64,000 bases of DNA from Chitinophagales bacterium (GCA_023957235.1 JAMLHI010000001.1:434001-498000); one strand, 5' to 3'. Counted from the first letter of the stretch, positions 52,870-63,160 are shown. Notes: generated by a model not told the origin, from the sequence alone. Made by a program: numbers and translations.

Positions 52870-53262
52870 ATGTCTAGTATCTTTTCAAAAATTATCAACG
52901 GTGAAATCCCTAGTTACAAGGTAGCTGAGGATGACCGTTTTTATGCATTCTTAGATATTAGACCTCTACAAGCAGGGCATGTGCTAGTTGTCCCCAAAAT
53001 AGAAGTGGATTATATCTTTGATTTAGATGATAATACACTTTCTGGACTGATACTTTTTTCTAAAAGAGTTGCCAAAGCAATTTCAGCGACTATTCCTTGT
53101 AAAAGAATAGGTGTTGCAGTGATAGGATTGGAAGTGCCACATTGCCATGTACACTTATCTCCTATTAATTCAATTTATGATTTGGACTTTTCTAAGCCCA
53201 AGCAGATTTCTGCTGAAAAAATGCAAGAGATAGCAGTTGCTATTCAAGCTAATTTCAAGTAA
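52870..53262 (+). CDS. HIT family nucleotide hydrolase
   Basis: 130 residues. Histidine triad at HCHVHL near 100-105, preceded by VPKIEVDYIFDL and the N-terminal SIFSKIINGEIPSYKV typical of the HINT/PKCI branch. It hydrolyses nucleotidyl phosphoramidates or related dinucleotides. Co-transcribed with greA (12 nt). Followed by a long hairpin at 53298-53336. Confidence 0.92.
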   Translation: MSSIFSKIINGEIPSYKVAEDDRFYAFLDIRPLQAGHVLVVPKIEVDYIFDLDDNTLSGLILFSKRVAKAISATIPCKRIGVAVIGLEVPHCHVHLSPINSIYDLDFSKPKQISAEKMQEIAVAIQANFK

Positions 53263-53297
53263 TTTTTATTTATATTTTTGTATGAATATGTCTATGC

Positions 53298-53336
53298 CTT
53301 CATATTCTTTCTAATTTTTTTAGAGAGAATATGAAG
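53298..53336. terminator. Long hairpin between convergent genes
   Basis: Fifteen bases 53298-53312 pair with 53322-53336 with one G-T pair around a 9-nt T-rich loop. It lies 36 nt past the HIT gene. The following sequence is only moderately T-rich, so it may act as a bidirectional terminator or as a 3' end stabiliser. The rest of 53337-53486 shows nothing else. Confidence 0.7.
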
Positions 53337-53486
53337 CATTTTGATTTTATCTCAATAGATATTCTCAAAGCTAGATGCACATAGAATGACAATCAGCGTT
53401 GAAAAACTTCTTATGAATTACTGGTAGCCTAATATTAGCTCATAGGCCAATTGCTCTTCGCAGAGAAATATCAAAATTTTACTATG

Positions 53487-54698
53487 CTATTTTTGATAAA
53501 GACTAAATTGCTTTTCACTAGTAGCAACGATTTGAGGTTTCCCTTTGTATAATTGTACCATTCCTTTAATACAGATCATCTTCCCATTAAGATAGACCTC
53601 TGGTTCATAAGTAAAATTCACCCGGTCTTTACCAAAGACTACAACAGAAAAAGGTGAATTGGGATAAGGTTCATCAAAGTTAATGTAAGTAATTGCTGTG
53701 CTAGTGTTCTTATTATATCTCGTTCCTACTACTTTGCCACAAACATTACATTCTGTTCCTACAAAATAGGTAGCTTGTCTAGTTGGGATATGATTAAGGT
53801 CATATTTAAGATTGGGAGCTTCAGAAATCTGTGTTTTAGAAAACTTCCAATTTTGAATATCTATAGTGCTTTCAAAAGATTCTGCATCAGGTATATTAGG
53901 GAAAAAATTGATTCCACTTAGAGATTCTATGCTATCAATTGAAACCATATATTTGGCGACAGGACCAGTAACAGGAGCATTGGGATATAAAAAGGCAATG
54001 GCTTGAATGCTAGGAGAATTAATATCTACTATAATCTTATAATAGGCTTCTGGGATACTCACTCTGAATGAGCCTTGTTGGATTTTAGGTAGATTATCTT
54101 TCAATATCGGACCTGTTATAACAAGCAAATCTCCATGTTCCACCACCCATTCTCTCACTTGAATTTCTAAATTGTTCCATCCATTTCTGTTCAAATCTGG
54201 ATTCTGAGGACTCATATTGCTGTAATAATAAGATTCGCTTAAGGCCTTCTTACTCCACCTGAAATCAGCAGAAGGGGCTAAATGTCCTCTGTCATATCCA
54301 CTATCCCAGTAATCGGCAACATCAGCCGAACCGGTGCTTACCATAGAGTCAATTCTAAAATCATTGGTACGAGTAATCGTTCCTGTTATGACATCTTTAG
54401 GGATGATATGCATCACCCAATTGGCTTGCTCATGATCCTCGTTATAACTGAGCATCATTGCAGAATGAGTGATAATCTCATGATTGTTATTTTCTTTAGG
54501 AATATAATGAATGAGCTGTTCTCTAATTTTATTTAATTTCAAACCTTCAATTTCATCAATGATATTTTGAACCTGAATTTGTTGTTGGGTCAGCTTCTCT
54601 TTTTGTGCATCTATCAAAACATCTGTCTCTTGCGAAATGCAAATTGAAGTATTGAATAAAAATACAAGAAATATTATTATAGAATAAAAGCGCACCAT
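53487..54698 (-). CDS. Secreted NUC1-type DNA/RNA non-specific endonuclease with OB-like C-terminal domain
   Basis: 403 residues with a signal peptide (hydrophobic to about 20). A Gln-rich helical stretch (30-65) leads to the nuclease domain, whose active site is D136-R137-G138-H139 with the metal-binding Asn in NMSPQNPDLNRNGWNNLE near 163-180. The domain ends near 285. The last 90 residues (TECNVCGKVVGTRY ... VVVFGKDRVNF ... CIKGMVQLYKGKPQIVAT) have the pattern of an OB-fold with a CxxC pair, likely binding nucleic acid. It should degrade extracellular or periplasmic DNA and RNA for nutrition or defence. Single gene with its own promoter. Confidence 0.86.
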   Translation of the reverse strand: MVRFYSIIIFLVFLFNTSICISQETDVLIDAQKEKLTQQQIQVQNIIDEIEGLKLNKIREQLIHYIPKENNNHEIITHSAMMLSYNEDHEQANWVMHIIPKDVITGTITRTNDFRIDSMVSTGSADVADYWDSGYDRGHLAPSADFRWSKKALSESYYYSNMSPQNPDLNRNGWNNLEIQVREWVVEHGDLLVITGPILKDNLPKIQQGSFRVSIPEAYYKIIVDINSPSIQAIAFLYPNAPVTGPVAKYMVSIDSIESLSGINFFPNIPDAESFESTIDIQNWKFSKTQISEAPNLKYDLNHIPTRQATYFVGTECNVCGKVVGTRYNKNTSTAITYINFDEPYPNSPFSVVVFGKDRVNFTYEPEVYLNGKMICIKGMVQLYKGKPQIVATSEKQFSLYQK

Positions 54699-54714
54699 GT
54701 TGTTTTTTAGCTGA

Positions 54715-54722
54715 CAAATCTA
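54715..54722 (-). promoter_or_regulatory. -7 promoter element TAgaTTTG for the secreted nuclease
   Basis: Exact TAnnTTTG on the minus strand, 16 nt before ATG 54698. Confidence 0.6.
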
Positions 54723-55021
54723 ATACTGTGCCAATATAGTAATAAATATAAATTATTTGCCATATCACTTAGGAAGAATTAACGAATCGCCAGTCAGTAA
54801 TTGTTGAGTGCCTGCTACACAACTAAGCCAGCTAAAAGAAACATTATTTTAAAATAGGATACTGAAATATATAATAAGATGACAATCAGTATAATGAAAT
54901 AATCAGCACTTATTCACAAATCCTATTTTTGCCTTACTCATATCGAAGATGTGGAACTCATATAATCAACGAAAATGACATTTTTTAGAATTGAGGAAAC
55001 TGTTCAAGGGTTAAAATGAGA
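54723..55021. other. Gene-free spacer
   Basis: About 300 bp between trkA and the nuclease promoter. I see no frame with coding character, no strong hairpin and no repeat. Confidence 0.5.
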
Positions 55022-55702
55022 TTACCGCATTAATGCTTCTATATCCTTCATTTCCCCAAACAAAACTAAAACATCGTTCTTCTCCATGACAAAACTAGGG
55101 GATGGGGTATCTATGACATTGGGCTTGGTTTGTATAGTTCCCAATATATTTTTCTCGTTTTCTTTACGGATAATTGCTAGCAAAGTAACTTTGTATCTAT
55201 TTAATAAATCAGCTTTTTCCACAGAAAATCCAATATATCTATCGGGGACTGTGATTTCCATGATTCTATATTTCTCAGAAATTTGAAATGAGTCAATCAC
55301 ATTTTTAATATCTAATGTATTGGCTAGCCTATCTGCAGTTTCAGTTTCCGGGTCAACAAACTCTGTAATTCCCATCGTCTCTAAAACATTTTTTTGTAAT
55401 GGAGAAGTCACCCTGCCAATGATTCTTTTAGCATTCAATTTTTTGAGTAAAGCCGTTGTCATAATAGAGGCTCCTTCATTTTCACCAATTGCTATTATCA
55501 CAGCATCAGCATCTTTTAAGGGAAGTCCTCTTACTGACATCTGATCGGTAGCATCCATACAAATGGTATGAGAGATATCCTCTTTAAAGGCTTCTACGCG
55601 ATTCATATTATTGTCGATACCTAGTACTTCATGACCCATATTGGTTAATCTACTGGCTAAAGCATAACCAAAATGTCCTAACCCAAAAATGATAAATTTC
55701 AT
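55022..55702 (-). CDS. trkA: TrkA/KtrA-type potassium-uptake regulator
   Basis: 226 residues: one RCK_N domain (GLGHFGYALASRL at 6-18, the nucleotide loop; acidic end in GIDNN near 33) and one RCK_C domain (about 138-226). It is the short KtrA form, which assembles as an octameric ring that gates the TrkH/KtrB channel in response to ATP/ADP or NADH. It starts 12 nt after the second trkH gene, third gene of the operon. Confidence 0.92.
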   Translation of the reverse strand: MKFIIFGLGHFGYALASRLTNMGHEVLGIDNNMNRVEAFKEDISHTICMDATDQMSVRGLPLKDADAVIIAIGENEGASIMTTALLKKLNAKRIIGRVTSPLQKNVLETMGITEFVDPETETADRLANTLDIKNVIDSFQISEKYRIMEITVPDRYIGFSVEKADLLNRYKVTLLAIIRKENEKNILGTIQTKPNVIDTPSPSFVMEKNDVLVLFGEMKDIEALMR

Positions 55703-55714
55703 AATACTAATTTA

Positions 55715-57547
55715 TTAAAAGATAATTTCTTGACTAGGATACTTTAGTTTCTTTTTATCTTTTTTATATAAAAGTGCCGTAAATAAGGTGAGAGAACCGA
55801 CTCTTCCGCCAAACATGGCTATTGTCAATACAATTTTGCTTTCAGCCGAAAATGCTCCTGTCCCAATCAAACTTAATCCACAATTATTAAAAGCTGAAAA
55901 TACTTCAAAGACAATATTGATTAAAGATAATTCTCCGTCCAAGCTATAGACTAAAAATGTAAAAAGACCCATCAGTACAATTGAAATAGATAAAACAGCA
56001 TATACTCTCTTCATAGATTCCTGCCCTACTTCCTTTCCAAAAATCACAAGGGTATCATTCCCCTTAGCAATATTCCACATATTTAAAAAGGCTATTGCAA
56101 AAGTAGTTGTTTTTATACCTCCTCCTGTACTAGCCGGTGACGCTCCGATCCACATCATCAGCATAAAGAAGAGGGCAGTAGGGGAAGCCACTAATCCCAT
56201 ATCTACAATGCTGATTCCTGCTCCTCTTGGTGTAGTAGCTAAAAAGAAAACTCCAACACTTCTTTCAATAATAGAACCGTTCGTTAAAGTATTTCCCCAT
56301 TCAAAAATGACAATTACAATAGCACTCAATATTGTCAAAATGAATGTAGTCCAAATGGCCAATTTGGGATTGACTCCAAAGGAGTGTGCTGGATAAGAAA
56401 AATGTTTTTTTAGAATAATTTTATTATAGATATTGTTAATAAAGTTTTTTATCTGCGAATAAAATGCAAAAACAATAGGGAAGCCAATTCCTCCTATAAT
56501 ATATAAAAATGAAATAATTAATTGATACCAATGGTTGGTTTCTATGATTCGACCTTCTGAGCTTAATGTCATTCCAACATTGCAAAAGGAAGAAATACTA
56601 TGAAATAAAGAATAAAAGATTCTGTCTCCAAAGCTGTCAAATGTATAGTCCAGAGAAATAAGATATAAACAGAAAACTCCTATCCCTTCTACTAATAGCG
56701 TCACAAAGACAATCTTATAAATTGTTCCCATGACTTCGCTGAGTTTATCTCCAAGATCTATCTTTTCGCTCATCTTTTCTCCCATAATGGTATCCTGCAA
56801 TAGCATCTGCTGTTGAAAGGAGACTCCTGAAGAAAACATGCGTCCCAATATGCCTGCAAAAGTCATCACCCCCAATCCTCCAAACTGCATCAACAGCAAG
56901 ATAATCCATAACCCTAAAGAAGTAAACGTCCCTGAAGTATCTACCACAGTCAACCCAGTTGTACATACAGCACTAACAGATGTCAGTAATGCATCAATAA
57001 AGCCTATCCCTTCATAAGTAGAGTTCGGAAGGAGAAGGCCTACTGTTCCTAATCCTGAAAGCAGAAAAAATGTGGAAAATAATAAAAAGGAAGCATTTGC
57101 TTTCTTGCTATAAAAACTGGCTATGTTTTTTGAAATAGAATATATGAAAGCTAGAAAAAATAGAGGATAGATATAATAGTGGTATCTATCATATAAAAAA
57201 GCTATTCCTTTCCAGTTCTGCCTTTGAGTCAATAGTTCAAATCCTCCAGCAAATAAAACTAGAAGTGCAAATTCAATCATTTTCTGTCGCAAGGGTTTAT
57301 TGACATAAAAAATATTAAAAAACACTCTGACGACACCAATAATTAAGCATGCTGAAATATATATTAAAAAGTAGGACTTAAATACTTCTATGTTATCTTC
57401 TGTATCATCAAATCCAATATCATAAAGGACACCTAGCATTGCCATGATTCCTAAAAACAATAAAATCTTGTCCGAGAGATGGACAACAAATCGACATGTT
57501 GGTTGAATCCAATTTTGCCATTTCTGATATATACTACTGATATTCAT
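55715..57547 (-). CDS. trkH: TrkH/KtrB-type potassium channel subunit, copy 2
   Basis: 610 residues. About 130 residues of N-terminal helices precede the channel core. Four pore-loop filters are visible: VCTTGLTVVD, SFCNVGMTL, TTPRGAGISI and NNCGLSLIG, each with the conserved Gly that forms the K+ filter. The third filter, PRGAG, is unusual compared with the TRTAG of copy 1. It starts 3 nt after copy 1 and shares the operon and probably the single TrkA ring. It may form a homodimer or pair with copy 1. Confidence 0.92.
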   Translation of the reverse strand: MNISSIYQKWQNWIQPTCRFVVHLSDKILLFLGIMAMLGVLYDIGFDDTEDNIEVFKSYFLIYISACLIIGVVRVFFNIFYVNKPLRQKMIEFALLVLFAGGFELLTQRQNWKGIAFLYDRYHYYIYPLFFLAFIYSISKNIASFYSKKANASFLLFSTFFLLSGLGTVGLLLPNSTYEGIGFIDALLTSVSAVCTTGLTVVDTSGTFTSLGLWIILLLMQFGGLGVMTFAGILGRMFSSGVSFQQQMLLQDTIMGEKMSEKIDLGDKLSEVMGTIYKIVFVTLLVEGIGVFCLYLISLDYTFDSFGDRIFYSLFHSISSFCNVGMTLSSEGRIIETNHWYQLIISFLYIIGGIGFPIVFAFYSQIKNFINNIYNKIILKKHFSYPAHSFGVNPKLAIWTTFILTILSAIVIVIFEWGNTLTNGSIIERSVGVFFLATTPRGAGISIVDMGLVASPTALFFMLMMWIGASPASTGGGIKTTTFAIAFLNMWNIAKGNDTLVIFGKEVGQESMKRVYAVLSISIVLMGLFTFLVYSLDGELSLINIVFEVFSAFNNCGLSLIGTGAFSAESKIVLTIAMFGGRVGSLTLFTALLYKKDKKKLKYPSQEIIF

Positions 57548-57550
57548 CTG

Positions 57551-59362
57551 TTAAAATTGAATTTCTTGTTGAGGAAATTTGACGAGATGGGTTCGTGGAT
57601 TTCTAATGAATGCAGATAAAAAAACAATGGCTCCCACTCTTCCTATTAACATGAGTATAATCAATATTGTCTTACTCTCTCCAGAGAGTCCTTTGGTAAT
57701 CCCTTGTGTCAACCCTGCAGTGCTGAAGGCAGAAAAAGATTCAAAAACAATCTGTTCTAACGTAAACTGTGGATCAAAATAACTGATTAAAGAAACTGCC
57801 ATTCCTATTAAAAGTAAAGAAAGCGTGATGATTGCAAAAGATTTATTAATAGAATAGGGAGTGATTCTTCTATTTTGAACTATCAAATAATTTTCACCTT
57901 TTGATAGCGAAAAGAAATTTAAAACCATCACAGCAAAAGTCGTTGTCTTGATGCCTCCTCCTGTGCTGCCAGGAGAAGCTCCTATCCACATTAGAATGAC
58001 AACCAAAATATAAGTTGGAAAATGGATAGAGGACAACTCTACTGCACTGAAGCCAGCGGTTCTAGTTGTTGCAGAAGTAAAAAAGGAAACAACTATTTTC
58101 TCAAATAGACTAAATTCACTCAGAACTCCATTGTATTCAAAAACAAAAACACCTATTGTCCCCAGCAATAATAGCCATCCCGTCACAACAAGAATAATTC
58201 TCGAATTGAGATTAAACAGATAAGGAACATAAACAAATCGTTTTTTGTGAATAACGTAATTCCAGATATTTTTTAGCTGCAAATGGATATACTCATAAAA
58301 ATTCAGCATAATTGGAAAACCTATTCCTCCTAGAATAATCAGAAAACTCATGTTCAATAGAAAAAGGGGTTGAAACCTCAAATCAACATGCTGTAATCCT
58401 TCTGGAAAGTTTGAAAAGCCTGAGTTGCAAAATGCAGAAATGCTGTGAAAGATGGAGAAAAACAAGTGGTCAAAATGATTTTCAAATAAGTTATTGGGTA
58501 CTAACTGATAGATCATGAATGCGCCTATAAATTCTAGAGTCAACATCATAGCCATGATTTTATATACAGCACCAATGACATCATTCATTCTTTGGCTATT
58601 GGCGATCTCTCTCAATAACAATCTTTGCTGAAAGGATACATTAGACCCTGAAAACATAAAGCCTATAAAGCTGGCGAAAGTCATAATTCCAAGTCCTCCA
58701 ATCTGTATCAAAATTAATATGATGATTTGTCCTAGCAAGGTCAGATCTTTTGAAATATCTATTACTGTCAAGCCGGTCACACAGACTGCTCCGGTGGCAG
58801 TGAATAATGTATCTATGAAGGAAAGGTGTCGATAAGAAGAATTCGGCAATGAAAGTAAGATTGTCCCAATAAAAACAATCAAAACAAAACTTAAAACCAA
58901 TATCAATGCTGGATTGAGGCGGGGAGAATAATAACTGACAGCATTTCTTGAAAATTCAATAAAGAAAATCAATGAAAATATGGGCGTTACCAAATATTTA
59001 TAAGAGGGAAGAGATGGTAAATAAAGACTAAAGAGACTTTCCTGAACATATAGTTGAGTGAGAAAAATTAAAATGATCAGAATGAAAAAGTCTAAAATTT
59101 TTATTCTTAAACTCTTGCTGTCATTAAAAATATTGAGAAGATTTCTTCCCAAAAAGACAGACACCAAAAACCATTTGACTATTCTATAAAAATTCCTGAG
59201 GTATTGTTCTTCCAAAATGTTCTGACCAAAGCCTAAGTCATAAAGAAATACTAAGAAAAAAACTATTCCAAGATATAAAATTGTTCCACTAATGAATTCC
59301 GAACTTCTTTTTCTATAGAAAAGTGTTTGTTCCAAAAAACGCTGATAGAAATTGGTTTTCAT
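57551..59362 (-). CDS. trkH: TrkH/KtrB-type potassium channel subunit, copy 1
   Basis: 603 residues, same architecture as copy 2. Filters: AVCVTGLTVID, AFCNSGFSN, TTRTAGFSA and FSTAGLTQG; the fourth differs from the NNCGLSL of copy 2. First gene of the K+ operon; ATG 59362 follows a -7 element at 59386-59393. The N-terminal helices (about 25-130) are an extension relative to minimal KtrB. Confidence 0.92.
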   Translation of the reverse strand: MKTNFYQRFLEQTLFYRKRSSEFISGTILYLGIVFFLVFLYDLGFGQNILEEQYLRNFYRIVKWFLVSVFLGRNLLNIFNDSKSLRIKILDFFILIILIFLTQLYVQESLFSLYLPSLPSYKYLVTPIFSLIFFIEFSRNAVSYYSPRLNPALILVLSFVLIVFIGTILLSLPNSSYRHLSFIDTLFTATGAVCVTGLTVIDISKDLTLLGQIIILILIQIGGLGIMTFASFIGFMFSGSNVSFQQRLLLREIANSQRMNDVIGAVYKIMAMMLTLEFIGAFMIYQLVPNNLFENHFDHLFFSIFHSISAFCNSGFSNFPEGLQHVDLRFQPLFLLNMSFLIILGGIGFPIMLNFYEYIHLQLKNIWNYVIHKKRFVYVPYLFNLNSRIILVVTGWLLLLGTIGVFVFEYNGVLSEFSLFEKIVVSFFTSATTRTAGFSAVELSSIHFPTYILVVILMWIGASPGSTGGGIKTTTFAVMVLNFFSLSKGENYLIVQNRRITPYSINKSFAIITLSLLLIGMAVSLISYFDPQFTLEQIVFESFSAFSTAGLTQGITKGLSGESKTILIILMLIGRVGAIVFLSAFIRNPRTHLVKFPQQEIQF

Positions 59363-59385
59363 TCAAAAGTGGTGTCTGTATGTTT

Positions 59386-59393
59386 CAAAGATA
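59386..59393 (-). promoter_or_regulatory. -7 promoter element TAtcTTTG for the trkH-trkH-trkA operon
   Basis: Exact TAnnTTTG on the minus strand, 23 nt before ATG 59362. Confidence 0.6.
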
Positions 59394-59486
59394 TTATTTT
59401 GAATAGAAAAGATATCTCCCCCTCCTAAAACAATATAGGCTATTCCTAAGAACAGCCTATTTATTTAGAGAAGAAATTACTAATAA

Positions 59487-59939
59487 TTATATAGCTAATA
59501 ACTCTTTTACTGTTGCAGAAATACGTCCTCCTTCTGCTTTACCAGCCAAAGCTTTACTTGCAACTCCCATCACTTTACCCATGTCTGCTGGACTTTTTGC
59601 TCCCACTTGCTCAATGATGGCACCTAGTACAGATTTCAATTCTTCGTCACTCATTTGTTTGGGCAAGAATGATTCTAAAATATCCATTTCTTCCTTTTCT
59701 TTCAGAGCCAACTCTTCTCTCCCTTGTTGATGGTACACGCTGTATGACTCTTTTCTTTGGTTGAAAAGTTTTTGAATAATTTTTATTTCTTGTTCCTCTG
59801 TCAGAGTACCAGAAGCACCTTTTTCAGTTTTTGCCAACATAAATGCTGATTTCACAAATCTCAATGTTCTCAATCTAGCCTCATCTTTTGCTAACATTGC
59901 CTCTTTGATAGCACTCATTATATTTGTATCTATAGCCAT
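59487..59939 (-). CDS. GatB/YqeY domain protein
   Basis: 150 residues, helical. The YqeY family signature is present: MAKDEARLRTLRF-like start (AMLAKDEARLRTLRFVKSAF near 14-33), EEEI-type region EQEIKIIQKLFNQRKES and the C-terminal GKVMGVASKALAGKAEGGRIS near 122-142. It resembles the tRNA-binding tail domain of the GatB amidotransferase subunit but is free-standing; its role is not established. It starts 5 nt after the 64-residue gene and belongs to the carB operon. Confidence 0.9.
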   Translation of the reverse strand: MAIDTNIMSAIKEAMLAKDEARLRTLRFVKSAFMLAKTEKGASGTLTEEQEIKIIQKLFNQRKESYSVYHQQGREELALKEKEEMDILESFLPKQMSDEELKSVLGAIIEQVGAKSPADMGKVMGVASKALAGKAEGGRISATVKELLAI

Positions 59940-59944
59940 AGCTT

Positions 59945-60139
59945 TTATTTTACTTCTTCGTAATCTATATAATCTTCTCCTGATTTGCGAGGTTTTACTT
60001 TAGAAATTTCCTCTTTGCTTTCTTTTTTTTGTGGAGGAGGAGCAGATGGACGATTGACTTCTCTGATAATTACAATTCTTCCAAATAATCTAGACAGAAC
60101 AAAATAACCTATCAGTGCAATCAATATAACTTTTAACAT
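59945..60139 (-). CDS. Small single-helix membrane protein (possibly DUF4834)
   Basis: 64 residues: one membrane helix (4-20, VILIALIGYFVLSRLFG), then a charged cytoplasmic tail with PSAPPPQKKE and a Lys/Glu-rich end (KPRKSGEDYIDYEEVK). This form is seen in small Bacteroidota proteins of the DUF4834 kind, but the length gives little to judge by. It lies 20 nt after carB and 5 nt before the YqeY gene, so it is co-transcribed with both. Function unknown. Confidence 0.65.
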   Translation of the reverse strand: MLKVILIALIGYFVLSRLFGRIVIIREVNRPSAPPPQKKESKEEISKVKPRKSGEDYIDYEEVK

Positions 60140-60159
60140 CTTGTATATCTCTATGACCT

Positions 60160-62973
60160 CTATTTGCTCAAGAACATTGATTTTTCTTTATAAAGTTCTC
60201 TGAAATAAGGGTCTTTCAAGTCCTTAATAAAACGAATGGTTTCTCCAGTTGATTTCATTTCTGGACCTAATTCTTTATTGACACCAGGGAATTTATTGAA
60301 AGAAAAAACGGGTTCTTTGATTGCAAATCCTGTCAGTTTCTCTGTAAAGGTATAATCTTTTAGTCTAGCAGTACCAAGCATTACCTTAGTTGCTACATTC
60401 AAATAAGGAATATTATATGCCTTGCAAATAAAAGGAGTTGTTCTAGATGCTCTAGGATTGGCTTCTATGACATATACGTTGTCATTTTTTATAGCAAATT
60501 GAATATTGATTAAACCTCTGATATTGAGTGCTTTACATAATTTCTCAGTATGCTCTTTCATCGTTTCTATAATAAAAGGACCTAAACTGTATGGAGGTAA
60601 TACTGCAAAGCTATCACCAGAGTGTACTCCAGCGGGTTCAATATGTTCCATCACACCCATGATTTGTACCGTTTCTCCATCATAGATAGCATCTATTTCA
60701 GCTTCTTTGGCACGATCCAAAAAGTGGTCAATCAAAATCTTATTATCTCCAACGTGTTTTAATAAATCAATGACGGAACGTTCTAATTCTTCATCATTAA
60801 TCACAATACGCATTTTTTGACCTCCTAAAACATAAGACGGTCTGACAAGAACTGGATATCCTATTTTATTTGCAACTACTAATGCTTCATCAGCAGAGAA
60901 GGCCGTACCATAATTAGGATAAGGAATATCTAATTCTTTCAATAAATCTGAAAAACGCCCTCTGTCTTCAGCTAAGTCTAAACTATCATAAGAAGATCCT
61001 ATAATTTTTACGCCTCTTTCAGATAATTTTTCAGCTAATTTCAAAGCTGTCTGCCCACCTAATTGAACAATCACCCCTTCGGGTTTCTCAAATTCTATAA
61101 GTTCCCAAAGATGCTCCCAGAAGACAGGTTCAAAATATAATTTGTCAGCAATATCAAAATCTGTTGAAACTGTTTCTGGATTACAATTGACCATGATGGC
61201 CTCATAACCTTCTTCTTTGATTGCCAATATGCCATGAACACAACAATAGTCAAATTCAATCCCTTGACCAATTCTGTTAGGACCTGCACCTAAAACTATA
61301 ATTTTTTTCTTATTTGAACGAACACTCTCATTTTCAACATCAAAAGAGGAATAAAAATAGGGTGTTGCCGCTTCAAATTCAGCAGCGCAAGTATCTACCA
61401 TTTTATATGAACGAACTATTCCTTGCTGTTTACGCTTTTCATATACTTCATCTTCAGTCGAATTGACACACCATGCAATCTGTGCATCTGAGTATCCATT
61501 GACTTTAGCATTTAGCAATAAATTTCTACTTAGATCATCAAGATGATGTTTCTTTAACTCTTTTTCAAGACTCACCATAGATTTGATTTGGTCAAGGAAC
61601 CACATATCTATTCGTGTCAATTTATGAATAGTTGCCAAAGGCACTCCTAAGCTGATAGCATCTCGAATCTTAAAGATTCTATCCCAAGATGGACGCTCAA
61701 GGCTATCAAGGATATCTTGAGTTCTTGTCCAGTTTTTCCCATCAGCACCTAATCCTATTTTATTGTTTTCCAATGACTGACAAGCTTTTTGTAATGCCTC
61801 ATTGAATGTTCTTCCTATCCCCATGACTTCGCCTACCGATTTCATTTGAAATCCTAAAGTAGAGTCACAACCAGGGAATTTTTCAAAGTTCCATCTAGGT
61901 ATTTTAACTATCACATAGTCTAAAGCAGGTTCAAAATATGCAGATGTAGTTTTTGTAATTTGATTTTTGAGCTCGTCTAGAGTATATCCGATGGCTAATT
62001 TAGCGGCGATTTTTGCAATTGGGTAGCCTGTTGCTTTAGAGGCAAGAGCAGATGAACGAGAAACTCTTGGGTTGATTTCAATCACAATGATTTGCTCTGT
62101 CTCAGGATCTACTGCAAATTGCACATTACAGCCACCTGCAAAATTCCCTAGATTTCTCATCAAGGTAATTGACTGGCTTCTAAGCTTTTGGAAGACAGTG
62201 TCAGGTAGAGTCATTGCTGGGGCAACTGTAATCGAATCCCCAGTATGAACACCCATTGGGTCAAGATTTTCTACTGTACAGATAATCACAACATTATCGT
62301 TGGTATCTCTCAGCAATTCCAATTCAAACTCTTTCCAGCCTAATACCGCCTTGTCAATCAATACTTCATGAATAGGGGAAGCTTTTAGACCTCTAGACAA
62401 TAGGGGTTCAAATTCTTCTGCTTTGTAAACTATACTACCTCCTGTCCCACCAAGAGTAAATGAAGGTCTGATGACCAGAGGAAATCCTAGCTTTTGTGCT
62501 GCATCCTTTCCTTCCAACATTGAATTGGCAACAATTGAGGGTGCAACTTCTAAACCTAAGTTGATGCAATACTCTCTAAACAACTCTCTGTCTTCTGTAG
62601 TGTCAATTGTTTTAAGATCGACCCCAATCACTTTTACTCCATATTTCTCCCAAAGACCTACCTCAGCGGCTTCCATACAGAGGTTGAGAGCAGTCTGGCC
62701 GCCCATAGTAGGAAGAACACTGTCAATATTACGTTCTTGTAGTATCTGCTCAATAGATTCTATAGTCAAAGGTAAAAGATAGATATTGTCAGCTGTTACC
62801 TCATCGGTCATAATCGTTGCAGGATTGGAATTAATGAGAGAGACCTCTATCCCTTCTTCCCTTAAGGATCTAGAAGCTTGAGAGCCAGAGTAATCAAATT
62901 CACAGGCCTGACCTATAACAATAGGACCGCTACCTATAATCAGTACGGATTTTATTGAGTTATCTTTTGGCAT
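60160..62973 (-). CDS. carB: Carbamoyl-phosphate synthase large subunit, short form
   Basis: 937 residues with both ATP-grasp halves: the first with [20 protein letters not shown] near 13-32, and the second with [20 protein letters not shown] near 561. It makes carbamoyl phosphate for pyrimidines and arginine. It lacks the C-terminal allosteric MGS-like domain, about 130 residues, of E. coli CarB; it ends shortly after the second synthetase domain, as is usual in Bacteroidota, so this is not a truncation. No carA lies in the window. ATG 62973 follows a -7 element by 41 nt. Confidence 0.96.
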   Translation of the reverse strand: MPKDNSIKSVLIIGSGPIVIGQACEFDYSGSQASRSLREEGIEVSLINSNPATIMTDEVTADNIYLLPLTIESIEQILQERNIDSVLPTMGGQTALNLCMEAAEVGLWEKYGVKVIGVDLKTIDTTEDRELFREYCINLGLEVAPSIVANSMLEGKDAAQKLGFPLVIRPSFTLGGTGGSIVYKAEEFEPLLSRGLKASPIHEVLIDKAVLGWKEFELELLRDTNDNVVIICTVENLDPMGVHTGDSITVAPAMTLPDTVFQKLRSQSITLMRNLGNFAGGCNVQFAVDPETEQIIVIEINPRVSRSSALASKATGYPIAKIAAKLAIGYTLDELKNQITKTTSAYFEPALDYVIVKIPRWNFEKFPGCDSTLGFQMKSVGEVMGIGRTFNEALQKACQSLENNKIGLGADGKNWTRTQDILDSLERPSWDRIFKIRDAISLGVPLATIHKLTRIDMWFLDQIKSMVSLEKELKKHHLDDLSRNLLLNAKVNGYSDAQIAWCVNSTEDEVYEKRKQQGIVRSYKMVDTCAAEFEAATPYFYSSFDVENESVRSNKKKIIVLGAGPNRIGQGIEFDYCCVHGILAIKEEGYEAIMVNCNPETVSTDFDIADKLYFEPVFWEHLWELIEFEKPEGVIVQLGGQTALKLAEKLSERGVKIIGSSYDSLDLAEDRGRFSDLLKELDIPYPNYGTAFSADEALVVANKIGYPVLVRPSYVLGGQKMRIVINDEELERSVIDLLKHVGDNKILIDHFLDRAKEAEIDAIYDGETVQIMGVMEHIEPAGVHSGDSFAVLPPYSLGPFIIETMKEHTEKLCKALNIRGLINIQFAIKNDNVYVIEANPRASRTTPFICKAYNIPYLNVATKVMLGTARLKDYTFTEKLTGFAIKEPVFSFNKFPGVNKELGPEMKSTGETIRFIKDLKDPYFRELYKEKSMFLSK

Positions 62974-63014
62974 GGGTATAAAATGAGAAAGAATTAGACT
63001 TGAGTAAATCGGCG

Positions 63015-63022
63015 CAAATATA
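63015..63022 (-). promoter_or_regulatory. -7 promoter element TAtaTTTG for carB
   Basis: Exact TAnnTTTG on the minus strand, 41 nt before ATG 62973. The predicted leader of about 35 nt is longer than for most genes here. Confidence 0.55.
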
Positions 63023-63109
63023 ATGGATTCTTATGTAAATTGGAATTATTTAAGATTAGATTTGCAGTATTTTCTGTTAAAGTTATATTACCCACTGTTT
63101 TGTTTGCTT

Positions 63110-63138
63110 TTTGATGCTGTGTTTTTAATTTAACTTTG
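63110..63138 (+). promoter_or_regulatory. Complete -33/-7 promoter (TTTG ... TAacTTTG)
   Basis: TTTG at 63110-63113 and TAACTTTG at 63131-63138 with a 17-nt spacer match both halves of the Bacteroidota promoter. It precedes the secreted protein gene at 63161 by 22 nt. Confidence 0.7.
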
Positions 63139-63160
63139 AAAAATGTTTGATGGTTGTTTG

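Noticed and set aside
55715-59362. Tandem trkH as an assembly duplication
   Set aside because: The two genes differ in length and throughout their sequence, including the pore loops.
60160-62973. CarB as a truncated gene
   Set aside because: The missing C-terminal allosteric domain is usual for Bacteroidota CarB, and both ATP-grasp halves are complete.
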